A stretch of 64,000 bases of DNA. It comes from Sphingopyxis jiangsuensis. Its GTDB lineage: Bacteria > Pseudomonadota > Alphaproteobacteria > Sphingomonadales > Sphingomonadaceae. The notes beneath the pieces were generated by a model. The model was not told the origin of the DNA, ran no database searches, and saw only the letters and a list, made by a program, of their open reading frames with translations. A program made the translations under genes and the position numbers. Below are positions 51,747-62,265 of this stretch, in pieces; the stretch's first letter is position 1, and the number at the start of each line of letters is the position of its first letter. The stretch spans positions 1,240,001 through 1,304,000 of the forward strand of contig NZ_JAERPO010000001.1 in the NCBI RefSeq assembly GCF_016734905.1, in the 5' to 3' direction.

Positions 51747-54191
51747 GAAGCTCTTCCGCCACTCGATCTCGATGTAGCGGCCCAGCGGGTCGATATATCC
51801 CGGTTGATAGTTGAACGGCACGACCCCGTTTGCGTCACTGATCCGGCGCTGCGCGTCAAAGATATTGTCGATCGCAAGCCGCAGGCGCGAACCCTTCAGG
51901 AAGGGCAGCGCTTCGGTGATCTTGGGCTTCTGGTTCAGGTCGACGAACATGCGCAGGTTGAAGGTCGCAAGATCGCCGAAATGCAGGTCGCCCGCGGTGC
52001 CGCCCGTCACGCGGCTGCCGCTGTCATATTTGGCGCTGAAGCGCGCGCCGACGCCCTTGTAAAAGACGCCGCCGTCGAGTTCGACAAGATGCCGATTGCT
52101 TCCACCATTATTGCCGGTCGCCGAGCCATTGAGACGGTCGAGCTCGGGGACGCCGGGCCGGATGAGCGCCGTGTCGGTGAGCCTCAGCGTATGATAGAGC
52201 GACACCTGCCAGCGCCCGCCCTGCGGCCCGCCGAACATCCGGCCGCGCATACCGCCGCCACTGCCGCCCGGCCGCGGGCCGCGGGCCGCCCCCGGCGGAG
52301 GCCCACCCGCGCCCTCGCGCGCGCCGCCTGGCGGCGGACCGCCTTCGCCCCGGCGCCCGCCGCCACGCTCGTCCGATTGGCCAAAGCTCTTCCCGAAATT
52401 CAGCCCCCAGCGGATCTGTGAATTTTCGCTGCGGTTGAAATTGACCGGCCGCTGGTCGAGCGCCACGAGCACGCCACCGGCGTCGCGCGTCACACGGTCG
52501 GGAAAGGCCGCTTCGATTTCGGGCGTCAGCAGCGGGAAGCTTTCGGCGGTGTCATGGCTGACGTTACGGTTGTAATTGACCGACAGGTTGAGGCCTTCGA
52601 CCATCGGCGGCGACCAGTTGACCCCGAGCTTGAGGTCGCGGCGCCGTTCGGCGAGCAGGAATGGATTGCCGCCGGTCGTTGTCGTGATCTCCACCGTCTG
52701 CCCGGTCTGGAAATCATAATAGGTGACCGCGGGCGTCACGAGCGGCGCCGCGCCGAGTTGCTGGATGCCGGGCGCCGCTTCGTCGCTGTTGAAGCTGGCG
52801 AGCAGCGACAGGCTGTCGGTCACGCCCCAGTTGAGGCTCGCTCCCCAATTGACGAGCGACTGAAAATCGCTGGGCTTTTGCGTCTGCCCGCTCAGCGTCA
52901 GCGACACGCGCCCGATGTTCGCGACATCATATTCGGGGTCGAGCAGCGGCACGGTGAGCGATCCGAACACGCTCGGCGTATCGCGCGACAATTCGGTCAG
53001 CGTCACGTCGCCCGACCGTTCGGAGCGGCTGTCGAACCGGATGCCGGAATAGCTCCCTGTCATCGAGAGGCGAATCGGCCCTGCCCAGCCCTCGGTCACC
53101 GTGCCCGACAGATTGGCATTGCCGCCAAAACTCTGCTGGCTGCTGTCGAAACGGTCGCGCGCGCCTGCATTCCGGTCGGTAAAGATACGCGAATCCGCGT
53201 CGGCATAATTGCCTGTCGCCGACCAGCGCCAGTCGCCGAGCATACCGTTGACGCTGGCGGTGCCGCTGAGATTACGACTGCGACTGTCGCGGGTCAGCGG
53301 ATCGTTCGCATCGCCATTGCGCGGTCCCAGCCACGACAGGCTGTCGGTCTGGTCGAAGCGCAGGTTGATCGAGGCGTCAGTCACCTTGTCGAGGCTGCGC
53401 TGGATGGTTGCATCGAGCTTATATTCGTCGGTCGCCGGGAGCAGGCTGCGTGCGGGCGCCTCGGCGGCGCGGCCGGTCGCCGGATCATAGGCGATGTCGC
53501 GGTCGGTTTCGCGCAGCATCGTTCGATGCTCCCATCCTCCATTGATATTGACGCGCCCCTTTTCGCCGATGGCCAGGAAGCTCGGTTCGAGTTCGCTGTG
53601 GAAACGCCCGCCCTGCGTCGGGATGCCCGCCTCGCCTTCGAGGGCGATCTGGCGAAAATTGGGTTTGAGCACCAGGTTCACGACGCGTTCGTCGGCGGAA
53701 TATCCGTATTGGAGCGCGACCTCCTCCGGAAAAATCTCGACCTTCGCGATGGCGTCGGGGGGAAGGTTGCGGACCTCGCCGAAGCCGCCGACACGGCGCC
53801 CGTTGACCAGGATTACCGGTCGCCCGCTGCCGCGTCCCCGCCCCGAGCGCGTCTGCGGCGCGAGCGCTTCAAGCAGTTCCGACACGTTCGACGCGCCATA
53901 GCTCGCGATCGCGGCCTCATCGAGTTCAGCCTCGGCCTTGATATCGGTGTCAAGCTGGCCCGCAAGCCGGGGGGCGGTCACGATGATTTCATCGCCTTCC
54001 TCCCCGCCGAACACTGTGTTCTCGATGCTGTCGGCGGGTACCGCGACCGGTTGCGCCGGTTGCGCGGTGTCGGCCGCCGTGGCCGCATCGGCTGCAGCCT
54101 TCGCTGTATCGGCCTGTGCCGGGACGGCCAGCGACGCCGTTGCGGCCAGCAGCGCCGCGCGCAACGACAGCGGGGAGCATGACATCGTCAT
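51744..54191 (-). CDS. TonB-dependent receptor-like protein
   Basis: An 815-residue outer-membrane receptor. A signal peptide covers 1-27 (AALLAATASLAVPAQA). The plug domain (about 65-180) holds ASNVSELLEALAPQTRSGRGRGSGRPVILVNGRRV (key residues SELLEAL and LVNGRRV) and VEIFPEEVALQYGY. The rest is a beta-barrel ending in an aromatic residue (EWRKSF). A Gly/Pro/Arg-rich segment near residues 622-672 (GGRRGEGGPPPGG, GGPPPGAARGPRPGG) interrupts the barrel and is unusual. No TonB box is obvious. The ligand is unknown; no siderophore or sugar genes are adjacent. Confidence 0.87.
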   Translation of the reverse strand: MTMSCSPLSLRAALLAATASLAVPAQADTAKAAADAATAADTAQPAQPVAVPADSIENTVFGGEEGDEIIVTAPRLAGQLDTDIKAEAELDEAAIASYGASNVSELLEALAPQTRSGRGRGSGRPVILVNGRRVGGFGEVRNLPPDAIAKVEIFPEEVALQYGYSADERVVNLVLKPNFRQIALEGEAGIPTQGGRFHSELEPSFLAIGEKGRVNINGGWEHRTMLRETDRDIAYDPATGRAAEAPARSLLPATDEYKLDATIQRSLDKVTDASINLRFDQTDSLSWLGPRNGDANDPLTRDSRSRNLSGTASVNGMLGDWRWSATGNYADADSRIFTDRNAGARDRFDSSQQSFGGNANLSGTVTEGWAGPIRLSMTGSYSGIRFDSRSERSGDVTLTELSRDTPSVFGSLTVPLLDPEYDVANIGRVSLTLSGQTQKPSDFQSLVNWGASLNWGVTDSLSLLASFNSDEAAPGIQQLGAAPLVTPAVTYYDFQTGQTVEITTTTGGNPFLLAERRRDLKLGVNWSPPMVEGLNLSVNYNRNVSHDTAESFPLLTPEIEAAFPDRVTRDAGGVLVALDQRPVNFNRSENSQIRWGLNFGKSFGQSDERGGGRRGEGGPPPGGAREGAGGPPPGAARGPRPGGSGGGMRGRMFGGPQGGRWQVSLYHTLRLTDTALIRPGVPELDRLNGSATGNNGGSNRHLVELDGGVFYKGVGARFSAKYDSGSRVTGGTAGDLHFGDLATFNLRMFVDLNQKPKITEALPFLKGSRLRLAIDNIFDAQRRISDANGVVPFNYQPGYIDPLGRYIEIEWRKSF

Positions 54192-54390
54192 TGGGGAGGG
54201 GAGCCTTTCCTGACTAACTTCTTGATTCTGTTATTTTGGTACAGCCAATCGGTCCGCGAATGCGGACGGTCGATGACTGCGGACCGGCTAGGCGGCAAAT
54301 GTCGCAAACTTATGGCACCACGATCCGCAATCGACGAATGACCACCACCGACCGCTGGACAGCATCGCTTCGCTTCCTTATCGGCCAGCC

Positions 54391-55977
54391 ATGCCGACTC
54401 CCAACCCCTCCGCCGCCCCCGAATCCATCCTGATTGTCGACTTCGGCAGCCAGGTGACCCAGCTCATCGCCCGCCGCGTTCGCGAAGCCGGGGTCTATAG
54501 CGAGATCGTGCCGTTCAGCGCCGCCGAGGCCGCGCTCGAACGCATGCAGCCGAAGGGCGTGATCCTCTCGGGCTCGCCCGCCTCGGTCCCCGCACCTGGC
54601 AGCCCGCGCGCGCCGCAGTCGATCTTCGACAGCGGCCTCCCTATTCTGGGCATCTGCTACGGCCAGCAGGTGATGAGCCAGCAGCTCGGCGGGCAGGTCG
54701 AGCCCGGCGGCATCGACGGCGAGCGCGACGGCGAATTCGGCCGCGCCTTCCTGACGGTCACCGAACCCTGCGTGCTCTTCGACGGCCTCTGGGACGTCGG
54801 CGAGCGCCACCAGGTGTGGATGAGCCACGGCGACCGCGTGACCAAATTCGCCCCCGGCTTTCGCATCGTCGCGGTCAGCGACGGCGCGCCCTTCGCGCTG
54901 ATCGCCGACGACGAGCGCCGCTATTACGGCACGCAGTTCCACCCGGAGGTCGTCCACACCCCCGACGGCGCCAGGCTGATCGCCAATTTCGTGCGCCACG
55001 TCTGCGGATGCGCGGGCGACTGGACGATGGCCGAGTTCCGCGCCACCAAGATCGCCGAAATCCGTGAGCAGGTCGGCGACCAGCGCGTGCTCTGCGGCCT
55101 GTCAGGCGGCGTCGACAGCGCGGTCGCGGCGGTGCTGATCCACGAAGCGATCGGCGAGCAACTCACCTGCGTCTTCGTCGACCACGGCCTGCTGCGCATG
55201 AACGAGCGCAAGCAGGTCGAGGAGTTGTTCCGCGGCCATTACAATATCCCGCTCGTCGTCGTCGACGCCGAGGAACGCTTCATGAAGGGGCTCGCCGGCG
55301 TCACCGACCCCGAAGCGAAGCGCAAGTTCATCGGCGCCGAGTTCATCAATGTGTTCGAGGAAGAGGCGAAGAAGATCGGCGGCGCCGACTTCCTCGCGCA
55401 GGGCACGCTCTATCCCGACGTGATCGAGTCGGTCTCCTTCACCGGCGGACCGAGCGTGACGATCAAGAGCCACCACAATGTCGGCGGCCTGCCCGAGCGC
55501 ATGAACATGCAGCTCGTCGAGCCCTTGCGCGAGCTGTTCAAGGACGAGGTGCGCCTGCTCGGCAAGGAGCTTGGCCTCCCCGACATCTTCGTCGGCCGCC
55601 ACCCCTTCCCCGGCCCCGGCCTCGCGATCCGCATCCCGGGCGAAGTGTCGAAGGAGCGCTGCGACATCCTCCGCAAGGCCGATGCCATCTATCTCGAAGA
55701 GATTCGCAATGCGGGCCTCTACGACGCGATCTGGCAGGCGTTCGCGGTGCTCCTCCCGGTCAAGACCGTCGGGGTGATGGGCGACTATCGCACCTACGAC
55801 CATGTCTGCGCGCTGCGCGCCGTCACCTCGACCGACGGCATGACCGCCGACATCTACCCCTTTGACGCCGGTTTCCTCAGCCGCTGCGCGACGCGCATCA
55901 TCAACGAGGTGCAGGGCATCAACCGCGTGGTATATGATTATACGTCAAAGCCGCCGGGAACGATCGAGTGGGAGTGA
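54391..55977 (+). CDS. guaA: GMP synthase (glutamine-hydrolysing)
   Basis: A 528-residue enzyme converting XMP to GMP. The class I amidotransferase domain holds [10 protein letters not shown] (nucleophile Cys) and [10 protein letters not shown] (His, Glu). The ATP-pyrophosphatase P-loop is [13 protein letters not shown]. The dimerisation domain has [16 protein letters not shown] and ends [11 protein letters not shown]. All catalytic residues are present and the length is normal. It is divergent from the receptor gene with a 199-bp gap. Confidence 0.97.
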   Translation: MPTPNPSAAPESILIVDFGSQVTQLIARRVREAGVYSEIVPFSAAEAALERMQPKGVILSGSPASVPAPGSPRAPQSIFDSGLPILGICYGQQVMSQQLGGQVEPGGIDGERDGEFGRAFLTVTEPCVLFDGLWDVGERHQVWMSHGDRVTKFAPGFRIVAVSDGAPFALIADDERRYYGTQFHPEVVHTPDGARLIANFVRHVCGCAGDWTMAEFRATKIAEIREQVGDQRVLCGLSGGVDSAVAAVLIHEAIGEQLTCVFVDHGLLRMNERKQVEELFRGHYNIPLVVVDAEERFMKGLAGVTDPEAKRKFIGAEFINVFEEEAKKIGGADFLAQGTLYPDVIESVSFTGGPSVTIKSHHNVGGLPERMNMQLVEPLRELFKDEVRLLGKELGLPDIFVGRHPFPGPGLAIRIPGEVSKERCDILRKADAIYLEEIRNAGLYDAIWQAFAVLLPVKTVGVMGDYRTYDHVCALRAVTSTDGMTADIYPFDAGFLSRCATRIINEVQGINRVVYDYTSKPPGTIEWE

Positions 55978-55983
55978 AGCGCC

Positions 55984-56481
55984 ATGCCGGAAAAGCTCGA
56001 GCGAATTGAAACCGACGCCTCCGGCGGCTGCCAATGCGGCGCGGTCCGCTATCATGTCTCCGCGATGCTCGACACGTCGCACATTTGCCATTGCCGCATG
56101 TGCCAGAAAGCGGCGGGCAATTTCTTTGCCGCGCTCGTCGGCATTCCTCGCGACGCGATCGTCTGGACGCGCGGGGAGCCGGCCTCGTTCAACAGTTCGG
56201 ACCAGGTCGCGCGCGGTTTCTGCCGCGATTGCGGGACGCCGCTCTATTACGACTATCTCGCGTCGAAGCATCTCAATCTGACCACCGGCTCGTTCGACGA
56301 ACCCGCGCGCTTCACCCCCAAATATCAGTTCGGGGTCGAGGCGCGGATGCCGTGGTTCGATACGCTGCCGTCCTTGCATCAGGAAGGGACGACCGAAGAG
56401 GTGATGGCCGATTATGTCGGCGCAATCGCGGCGTCGAACCACCAGCATCCCGACCACGATACGGAAAACTGGCCCGAATGA
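55984..56481 (+). CDS. GFA family zinc protein
   Basis: A 165-residue GFA (glutathione-dependent formaldehyde-activating enzyme-like) protein. The zinc cysteines are in [22 protein letters not shown] and [14 protein letters not shown] proteins bind or relay formaldehyde-glutathione, though many have other roles. It lies 6 bp after guaA and its stop overlaps purT, whose product uses formate, a related one-carbon unit. Confidence 0.9.
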   Translation: MPEKLERIETDASGGCQCGAVRYHVSAMLDTSHICHCRMCQKAAGNFFAALVGIPRDAIVWTRGEPASFNSSDQVARGFCRDCGTPLYYDYLASKHLNLTTGSFDEPARFTPKYQFGVEARMPWFDTLPSLHQEGTTEEVMADYVGAIAASNHQHPDHDTENWPE

Positions 56482-57656
56482 CCCCGACCGCAAAAATCCT
56501 CCTCCTCGGCTCGGGCGAGCTGGGGCGCGAGTTCGTGATTTCGGCGAAAAGGCTCGGTTGCCATGTCGTCGCCTGCGACAGCTATGCGGGCGCACCCGCA
56601 ATGCAGGTTGCCGACGCGGCCGAGGTGTTTTCGATGCTCGACGGCGACGCGCTGCGCGCCGCGATCGAAAAGCATCGCCCCGATCATATCGTCCCCGAGA
56701 TCGAGGCGATCCGAACCGAGATATTGGCCGAGGTCGAGGCCGGGGGCTTTCACGTCGTCCCGTCGGCGCGCGCGGCGCAGCTCACGATGAACCGCGACGC
56801 AATCCGCGATCTTGCCGCAAGCGAGCTTGGCCTCGTCACCTCGACCTTCGAATATGCAACCAGCCGCGACGAGCTCGCGGCCGCGGCGACGCGCATCGGC
56901 TTTCCGCTCGTCGTGAAGCCCGTCATGTCTTCGTCGGGCAAGGGGCAGAGCACGGTCAATGACGCCGCGGGCATCGACGCGGCGTGGGACTATGCCGCCG
57001 CCGGGATGCGCGGCGACCGGCTGCGCGTGATTGCCGAGGCCTTCATCGACTTCGACTATGAAATCACGCTGCTGACCGTGCGGCACAAGGACGGCGTGTC
57101 CTTCTGCCCGCCGATCGGCCACCGGCAGGAACGCGGCGATTATCGCGAAAGCTGGCAACCCGCCGCGATGTCGGCGGCGGCGCTCAAGGCCGCGCAGGAT
57201 ATGGCGGCCAAGGTCGTCGACGCGCTCGGCGGGCACGGCATTTTCGGCGTCGAATTTTTCGTGAAGGGCGATGCCGTCATCTTCTCCGAACTCTCACCGC
57301 GGCCGCACGACACGGGGATGGTGACTTTGATCTCGCAGCAATTGTCGGAGTTCGACCTTCACGCGCGCGCGATCCTCGGCCTGCCGATTCCCGACGTCGC
57401 CGTCCCGCACGCCAGCGCGAGCGCGGTGCTGCTCGCCGACCGCGATGCGGAGAGTTTCTCAATCGCAGGCCTCGCGGACGCGCTTGTGCCGCCGAATGCC
57501 AAGACATCCGTCGATGCGCGCATCTTCGGCAAGCCCGTAACGCGCCCCTGGCGCCGCATGGGGGTCACATTGACCCGGGTAGCCGATGGCACGACCGACG
57601 ACGCCCGCGCGGCGGCGGTCGCGGCTGCGGCGAGGCTGCGGATCGAATATCCATAG
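56478..57656 (+). CDS. purT: Formate-dependent GAR transformylase PurT
   Basis: A 392-residue ATP-grasp enzyme making formyl-GAR from formate, ATP and GAR in purine synthesis. [19 protein letters not shown] starts the pre-ATP-grasp domain. [13 protein letters not shown] and [17 protein letters not shown] are the ATP-grasp strands. [28 protein letters not shown] holds the metal ligands. ATG 56478 overlaps the GFA stop; the frame is open further upstream, through the GFA gene. Confidence 0.96.
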   Translation: MTPTAKILLLGSGELGREFVISAKRLGCHVVACDSYAGAPAMQVADAAEVFSMLDGDALRAAIEKHRPDHIVPEIEAIRTEILAEVEAGGFHVVPSARAAQLTMNRDAIRDLAASELGLVTSTFEYATSRDELAAAATRIGFPLVVKPVMSSSGKGQSTVNDAAGIDAAWDYAAAGMRGDRLRVIAEAFIDFDYEITLLTVRHKDGVSFCPPIGHRQERGDYRESWQPAAMSAAALKAAQDMAAKVVDALGGHGIFGVEFFVKGDAVIFSELSPRPHDTGMVTLISQQLSEFDLHARAILGLPIPDVAVPHASASAVLLADRDAESFSIAGLADALVPPNAKTSVDARIFGKPVTRPWRRMGVTLTRVADGTTDDARAAAVAAAARLRIEYP

Positions 57657-57711
57657 CGGGCCTTGCTCCACATGCTCGCCCTGCCCGATTTCTTCCCGTA
57701 AATACCGCGGC

Positions 57712-58197
57712 ATGATAGCCTCCCCCGATCTGCGGATCCGACGCCTTGGCCCCGACGATGTTGCCACAATGCGCGACCTCAACGCCCTTTACGCCGCGGC
57801 CTTTGAGGACCATGAAACCTACCGCCGCGACACGCCGGACAACGCGTGGCTGACACGCCAGTTGGCCAGGGATGCGATCATCCTGCTGGTGGCGGAAACG
57901 AAAGGCCGGGTCGTCGGCGGCCTCACCGCCTATGAACTCCCCAAGCTCGAGGCGGCGCGCAACGAAATCTATCTCTACGACCTTGCGGTCGCCGAGGACC
58001 ATCGCCGCCGCGGAATTGCGACACGGCTGATCGAGGAACTACAATATATCGCCGCGGATACGGGCGCCTGGGCGGTCTTTGTACAGGCCGATTACGGCGA
58101 CGATCCAGCGGTGGCGCTCTATACCAAGCTTGGCGTCCGCGAAGACGTGATGCACTTCGATCTGAAGCCGCGCGCGCGATCGACAGGACGCGAATAA
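57712..58197 (+). CDS. AAC(3)-I-like GNAT acetyltransferase
   Basis: A 161-residue GNAT. The block IYLYDLAVAEDHRRRGIATR, followed by QADYGDDPAVALYTKLGVRE and DVMHFDL, is strikingly close to the gentamicin 3-N-acetyltransferase AAC(3)-I family. The acetyl-CoA loop is HRRRGIAT. Chromosomal relatives exist and need not confer resistance. It is 55 bp from purT and not in an integron: there is no attC or integrase visible. Activity on aminoglycosides is inference. Confidence 0.87.
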   Translation: MIASPDLRIRRLGPDDVATMRDLNALYAAAFEDHETYRRDTPDNAWLTRQLARDAIILLVAETKGRVVGGLTAYELPKLEAARNEIYLYDLAVAEDHRRRGIATRLIEELQYIAADTGAWAVFVQADYGDDPAVALYTKLGVREDVMHFDLKPRARSTGRE

Positions 58198-58314
58198 GCC
58201 TCGCGCCCGCCAGAGCGGCATCGAGGTCCGCGCGCGACGGCGGAACCCCGCCTTCCTTCAAGGGTTCAATCCGCATGCCCGTCTGGGGCTTTGCATATCC
58301 TTGGGAGACGAGTG

Positions 58315-58767
58315 ATGGACAAGAATTTTTGGGCCGCACATCTGCTTGCGGTCACGATGCTCGCGGGCTGCGCAACCCTCGAAGAAGGGACTGCCGAAGC
58401 GCTTGCCGAAACCCACCGCACCAATCTGACCGGCGCGCAAGAGGTCGGCCCCGGCGATCCCGACGGTTCGGCCACGGCAGAGATTAGCGTGTCGGACGAA
58501 TTCAACCAGATTTGCTATGACGTGAAGGATATTCGTAACATCGACACGATCACCGGCATGCATATTCACCGCGGGCGTGCCGGGACCAATGGCCCCGTCG
58601 TTCTCCCGCTCACCAAATCGAACGAAGGCGCCTGGAAAGGCTGCAAGGGTCGTTCCGAATGGCTCGAAGATTCGATCGAGCGCGATTTTTCCAACTATTA
58701 TGTGAACATCCACACCGCCGCCTATCCCGACGGCGCGATACGGGGCCAGCTCGGCAACCGTTACTGA
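58315..58767 (+). CDS. CHRD-domain lipoprotein
   Basis: A 150-residue lipoprotein (lipobox MLAGC, Cys19). The CHRD domain has LTGAQEVGPGDPDGSATAEI, MHIHRGRAGTNGPVV and the end YVNIHTAAYPDGAIRGQLG. The CHRD fold is found in chordin and many bacterial envelope proteins; its function there is unknown. ATG 58315 follows GGGAGACGAG. Confidence 0.9.
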   Translation: MDKNFWAAHLLAVTMLAGCATLEEGTAEALAETHRTNLTGAQEVGPGDPDGSATAEISVSDEFNQICYDVKDIRNIDTITGMHIHRGRAGTNGPVVLPLTKSNEGAWKGCKGRSEWLEDSIERDFSNYYVNIHTAAYPDGAIRGQLGNRY

Positions 58768-58772
58768 TATCC

Positions 58773-58806
58773 GGCGCGCGGCGATGAAAGGACTTCGCCG
58801 CGCGCC
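58773..58806. terminator. Strong GC hairpin after the CHRD gene
   Basis: GGCGCGCGGCG (58773-58783) and CGCCGCGCGCC (58796-58806) are a perfect 11-bp inverted repeat with a 12-base loop. There is no T-run, so it may pause or protect rather than terminate outright. Confidence 0.55.
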
Positions 58807-58853
58807 TCCATCGACGCTCGCGTGGCTGCGACACCCCTGCTACACCGCGCGCC

Positions 58854-61658
58854 ATGTCGGACAAGAATCATCTCTATCTGGTCGATGGCTCCAGCTACAT
58901 CTTCCGCGCCTATCACCGCCTGCCACCGCTGACTAACCCGCAGGGCGTCCCCGTCGGCGCGGTTTACGGCTATACGACGATGCTGTGGAAGCTCGCGAAG
59001 GATCTGCACGAGGCCGACGGACCGACGCACCTCGCCGTCATCCTCGATCATTCGAGCCAGTCGTTCCGCAACGAGATTTACGACCAGTATAAGGCGAACC
59101 GGCCCGACCCGCCCGAGGACCTCGTTCCGCAATTCCCGCTGATCCGCCACGCGACGCGCGCCTTTTCGCTGCCGTGCATCGAGATGGAGAATTTCGAGGC
59201 CGACGACCTCATCGCAAGCTACACCGAGGCGGCGGTGCGCGAGGGTTGGGACGTCACCATCGTCAGCAGCGACAAGGATTTGATGCAGCTCGTCCGCGAG
59301 CCCGACGAAGGCCCGCGCGTCGACATGCTCGACACGATGAAGAATGTCCGCCTCGGCGTCGAGGCGGTCCACGAAAAGTTCGGCGTCGGCCCCGAACTGG
59401 TCGGCGACATATTGGCGCTGATGGGCGACAGCGTCGACAATGTCCCCGGCGTCCGCGGCGTCGGGCCCAAGACCGCGACCAAGCTGATCGTCGAATATGG
59501 CGACCTCGAAAAGGCGCTCGCCGGCGCCGAGACGATGAAGCCGTCGAAGCTGCGCGACAATCTGATCGAACATGCCGACATGGCGCGGCTGTCGCGCATC
59601 CTCGTCGACCTGAAGCGCGACTGCCCGCTCCCCGACGCGCTCGACGCGTTGAAGCTTGGCGCGATCCCGCCCGCGCCGCTCAAGGTCTTCCTCGACGAGC
59701 ATGGCTTCCGCTCGCTCTCGGCCAAGCTCGACAATGGCGCGTCGCCCGGCGGCCCGCCGACGCTGCCGAAGGCGACATCGGCGGCGGCAGCCGAGGCGCC
59801 TTCGACGCCTGCCCTGCCTGCAATGCCGGAAATCGACCGCGCGGCCTATGAATGCGTCACGACGCTCGACGCGCTCGACCGCTGGATCGCCGAAGCGCGC
59901 GCCGCGCATGTCGTCGCGGTCGATACCGAAACCGCAAGCCTCGACAGCGTCACGGGCCGCCTCGTCGGGGTCAGCCTCGCGACGGCGCCGGGGCGCGCCT
60001 GCTATGTCCCGCTTGGCCATGGCGGGACCGATATGTTCGCCGAACGCCCCGATCAGGTCGATTTCGATGCGGCGCTCGACCGTCTGCGCGACCTGTTCGC
60101 CGACGAGGCGGTGCTCAAGGTCGGCCACAACCTCAAATATGACATCGGCGTGCTCGCGCAGCATGGGATCGCGATCGCGCCCTATGACGACACGCTCGTC
60201 ATGAGCTTCGCGCTCGATGCGGGCAAGCATGGCCACGGCCTCGACGAGCTTGCCAGGCTCCACCTCGACCATGTCTGCCTGACGTTCAAGGAAATGTGCG
60301 GCACCGGCAAGTCGCAGATCAGCTTTGCCGAAGTACCGCTGGACCGCGCGACCGAATATGCCGCCGAGGACGCCGACGTCGCGCTGCGCCTCTGGAATCT
60401 GCTCAAGCTCCGCCTGCCGCTCGAAGGCGGGACGCGCGTATATGAAATGGTCGACCGCCCGCTCGTCGCGGTGGTCGAATCGATGGAACGCGCGGGCGTC
60501 ATGGTCGACCGCGACTATCTGGCGCGGCTGTCGGGCGAATTCGCCACCGAAATGCAGCGCATCGAAGCCGAAATCCACAAGGAGGCCGGCCAGCCCTTCA
60601 CCATCGGCAGCCCCAAGCAGCTCGGCGAAATATTGTTCGACAAACTGGGGCTGAAGGGCGGGCGCAAGGGCAAGTCGGGCGACTGGTCGACCGACCAGAA
60701 CGAGCTCGAACGGCTCGAACGCGACGGCGTGCCGATCGCGCGGCTCATCCTCGAATGGCGCCAGCTTTCGAAGCTCAAATCGACCTATACCGACGCGCTC
60801 CAGGCGCAGATCAATGCAAGCACGGGCCGCGTCCACACCAGCTACAGCCTCGTCGGCGCGCAGACCGGGCGGCTGTCGTCGACCGACCCCAATCTTCAGA
60901 ATATCCCGATCCGCACCGAGGTCGGGCGCCAGATCCGCGACGCCTTTGTCGCCGCGCCCGGCCACTTGCTGCTCGCCGCCGACTATAGCCAGATCGAGCT
61001 GCGCCTCGCCGCGCATATGGCCGACGTTCCCGAACTCAAGGAAGCCTTTGCGCAGGGGCAGGACATTCACGCCGCGACCGCGATCGAATTGTTCGGCGAG
61101 GTCAATCGCGACACGCGTGCCAAGGCAAAAACGGTCAATTTCTCGATCCTCTACGGCATTTCGCGCTGGGGCCTCGCGGGCCGCCTCGAAATTACCCCCG
61201 ACGAGGCGCAGGCGCTGATCAGCCGCTATTTCGAGCGCTTCCCCGGCATCTCCGACTATATCCGCGACACGCTGGAGGGCGCGCGCGAGCGCGGCTATAC
61301 CGAAACCTTGTTCGGTCGCAAAACCTGGTTCCCGCGGATCAAGGCCGCGAACCAGAATGAGCGGCAGGGCAGCGAGCGCGCCGCGATCAACGCGCCGATC
61401 CAGGGCACGAGCGCCGACCTCATCAAGCGCGCGATGGCGCGCATGCCCGCCGCGCTCGCCGCCGCGGGGCTCGCCGACGTCAAAATGCTGCTTCAGGTCC
61501 ATGACGAACTGGTGTTCGAGGCGCCCGAAGCCCTCGCGGAACCCGCGAAGGAAGTCATTCGCGGCGTGATGGCGGGAGCGGCCGAGCCGGTGCTGAAACT
61601 CAGCGTCCCGCTCGACATCGATATCGGCGCGGGCAAGAGCTGGGGCGACGCGCATTGA
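58854..61658 (+). CDS. polA: DNA polymerase I
   Basis: A 934-residue enzyme with all three domains. The 5' nuclease domain (1-300) has SSYIFRAYHRLPPLTNPQG and MGDSVDNVPGV. The 3'-5' exonuclease is intact: VDTETASLD, GHNLKYDIG and YAAEDADVAL. The polymerase motifs are A (LLAADYSQIELR), B (RAKAKTVNFSILYGIS) and C (LQVHDELVFEAP). A Pro/Ala linker lies near 300-330. It works in repair and primer removal. The stop overlaps the next gene's TTG. Confidence 0.97.
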   Translation: MSDKNHLYLVDGSSYIFRAYHRLPPLTNPQGVPVGAVYGYTTMLWKLAKDLHEADGPTHLAVILDHSSQSFRNEIYDQYKANRPDPPEDLVPQFPLIRHATRAFSLPCIEMENFEADDLIASYTEAAVREGWDVTIVSSDKDLMQLVREPDEGPRVDMLDTMKNVRLGVEAVHEKFGVGPELVGDILALMGDSVDNVPGVRGVGPKTATKLIVEYGDLEKALAGAETMKPSKLRDNLIEHADMARLSRILVDLKRDCPLPDALDALKLGAIPPAPLKVFLDEHGFRSLSAKLDNGASPGGPPTLPKATSAAAAEAPSTPALPAMPEIDRAAYECVTTLDALDRWIAEARAAHVVAVDTETASLDSVTGRLVGVSLATAPGRACYVPLGHGGTDMFAERPDQVDFDAALDRLRDLFADEAVLKVGHNLKYDIGVLAQHGIAIAPYDDTLVMSFALDAGKHGHGLDELARLHLDHVCLTFKEMCGTGKSQISFAEVPLDRATEYAAEDADVALRLWNLLKLRLPLEGGTRVYEMVDRPLVAVVESMERAGVMVDRDYLARLSGEFATEMQRIEAEIHKEAGQPFTIGSPKQLGEILFDKLGLKGGRKGKSGDWSTDQNELERLERDGVPIARLILEWRQLSKLKSTYTDALQAQINASTGRVHTSYSLVGAQTGRLSSTDPNLQNIPIRTEVGRQIRDAFVAAPGHLLLAADYSQIELRLAAHMADVPELKEAFAQGQDIHAATAIELFGEVNRDTRAKAKTVNFSILYGISRWGLAGRLEITPDEAQALISRYFERFPGISDYIRDTLEGARERGYTETLFGRKTWFPRIKAANQNERQGSERAAINAPIQGTSADLIKRAMARMPAALAAAGLADVKMLLQVHDELVFEAPEALAEPAKEVIRGVMAGAAEPVLKLSVPLDIDIGAGKSWGDAH

Positions 61659-62146
61659 TCGCCGCCCTGCTGGTCCTCGCGGCGCAACTCGCCGCCCCCG
61701 CTGACGCGCCCGCCGAAGCGCCGCCCGCTGCCGTCGCACCCGTTGCCGATGCCGACATTCGCGAATTCGCGGCCGTTGCGGGGCGCAAGGTCGTCGGGCG
61801 CCCCGTTGGCGGCCCCTATGGCACCGCCGACAAGCTGTTGCTGCTCGCGCGCGACGACAAGGGGTTTCCGGTGGTCGCGGCAAGTTTCGGCTTCCCCGCG
61901 CGCGAATCGCTTCCGCCGCCGCCCGCAGGCACGATCGCGATCGTCCGCCTCCACCAGAAATCCGAAACCATCGTCCCAGGCCCGACGCCCGACGACCTCG
62001 CCTTCGTCGCGCGCAACCGCATCCCGCTGTTCGTGATCGGCGAATGGGCGCGCCCGGCGCCGATGTGGGAGGTCGCATGGATGGGCGACGGCGTGCAATA
62101 TCGTACTATCGGCGAAGTCGGCGAAATCGGCCCCTGGCGCGACTGA
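61655..62146 (+). CDS. Hypothetical secreted protein after polA
   Basis: A 163-residue protein from TTG 61655, coupled to the polA stop. A signal peptide and Ala/Pro linker (residues 1-35) precede a domain with LLLLARDDKGFPVVAASFGF, IVRLHQKSETIVPGPTPDDL and NRIPLFVIGEWARP. The order resembles JAB/DUF4329-type folds (His...Pro...Asp), but the second catalytic His is not clear. A weak hairpin follows at 62160-62180. Confidence 0.6.
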   Translation: MIAALLVLAAQLAAPADAPAEAPPAAVAPVADADIREFAAVAGRKVVGRPVGGPYGTADKLLLLARDDKGFPVVAASFGFPARESLPPPPAGTIAIVRLHQKSETIVPGPTPDDLAFVARNRIPLFVIGEWARPAPMWEVAWMGDGVQYRTIGEVGEIGPWRD

Positions 62147-62265
62147 GCGCCGCACACGCGCGGTGCAGCGAACGCACCGCCCTTTCGCATAGCTGACATT
62201 GCCCCTATTACGGTGCGATGACATCCGGCTGGCGCTTTTGTGACAGGCGGCAACAAAGGGTCGGC

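Noticed and set aside
58761..62078. An open minus-strand frame of about 1100 codons opposite polA
   Set aside because: It is antisense to a full, motif-complete polA. Long antisense frames are common in high-GC genes with this codon bias, and the translation is Arg/Ala/Gly-rich with no recognisable domain.
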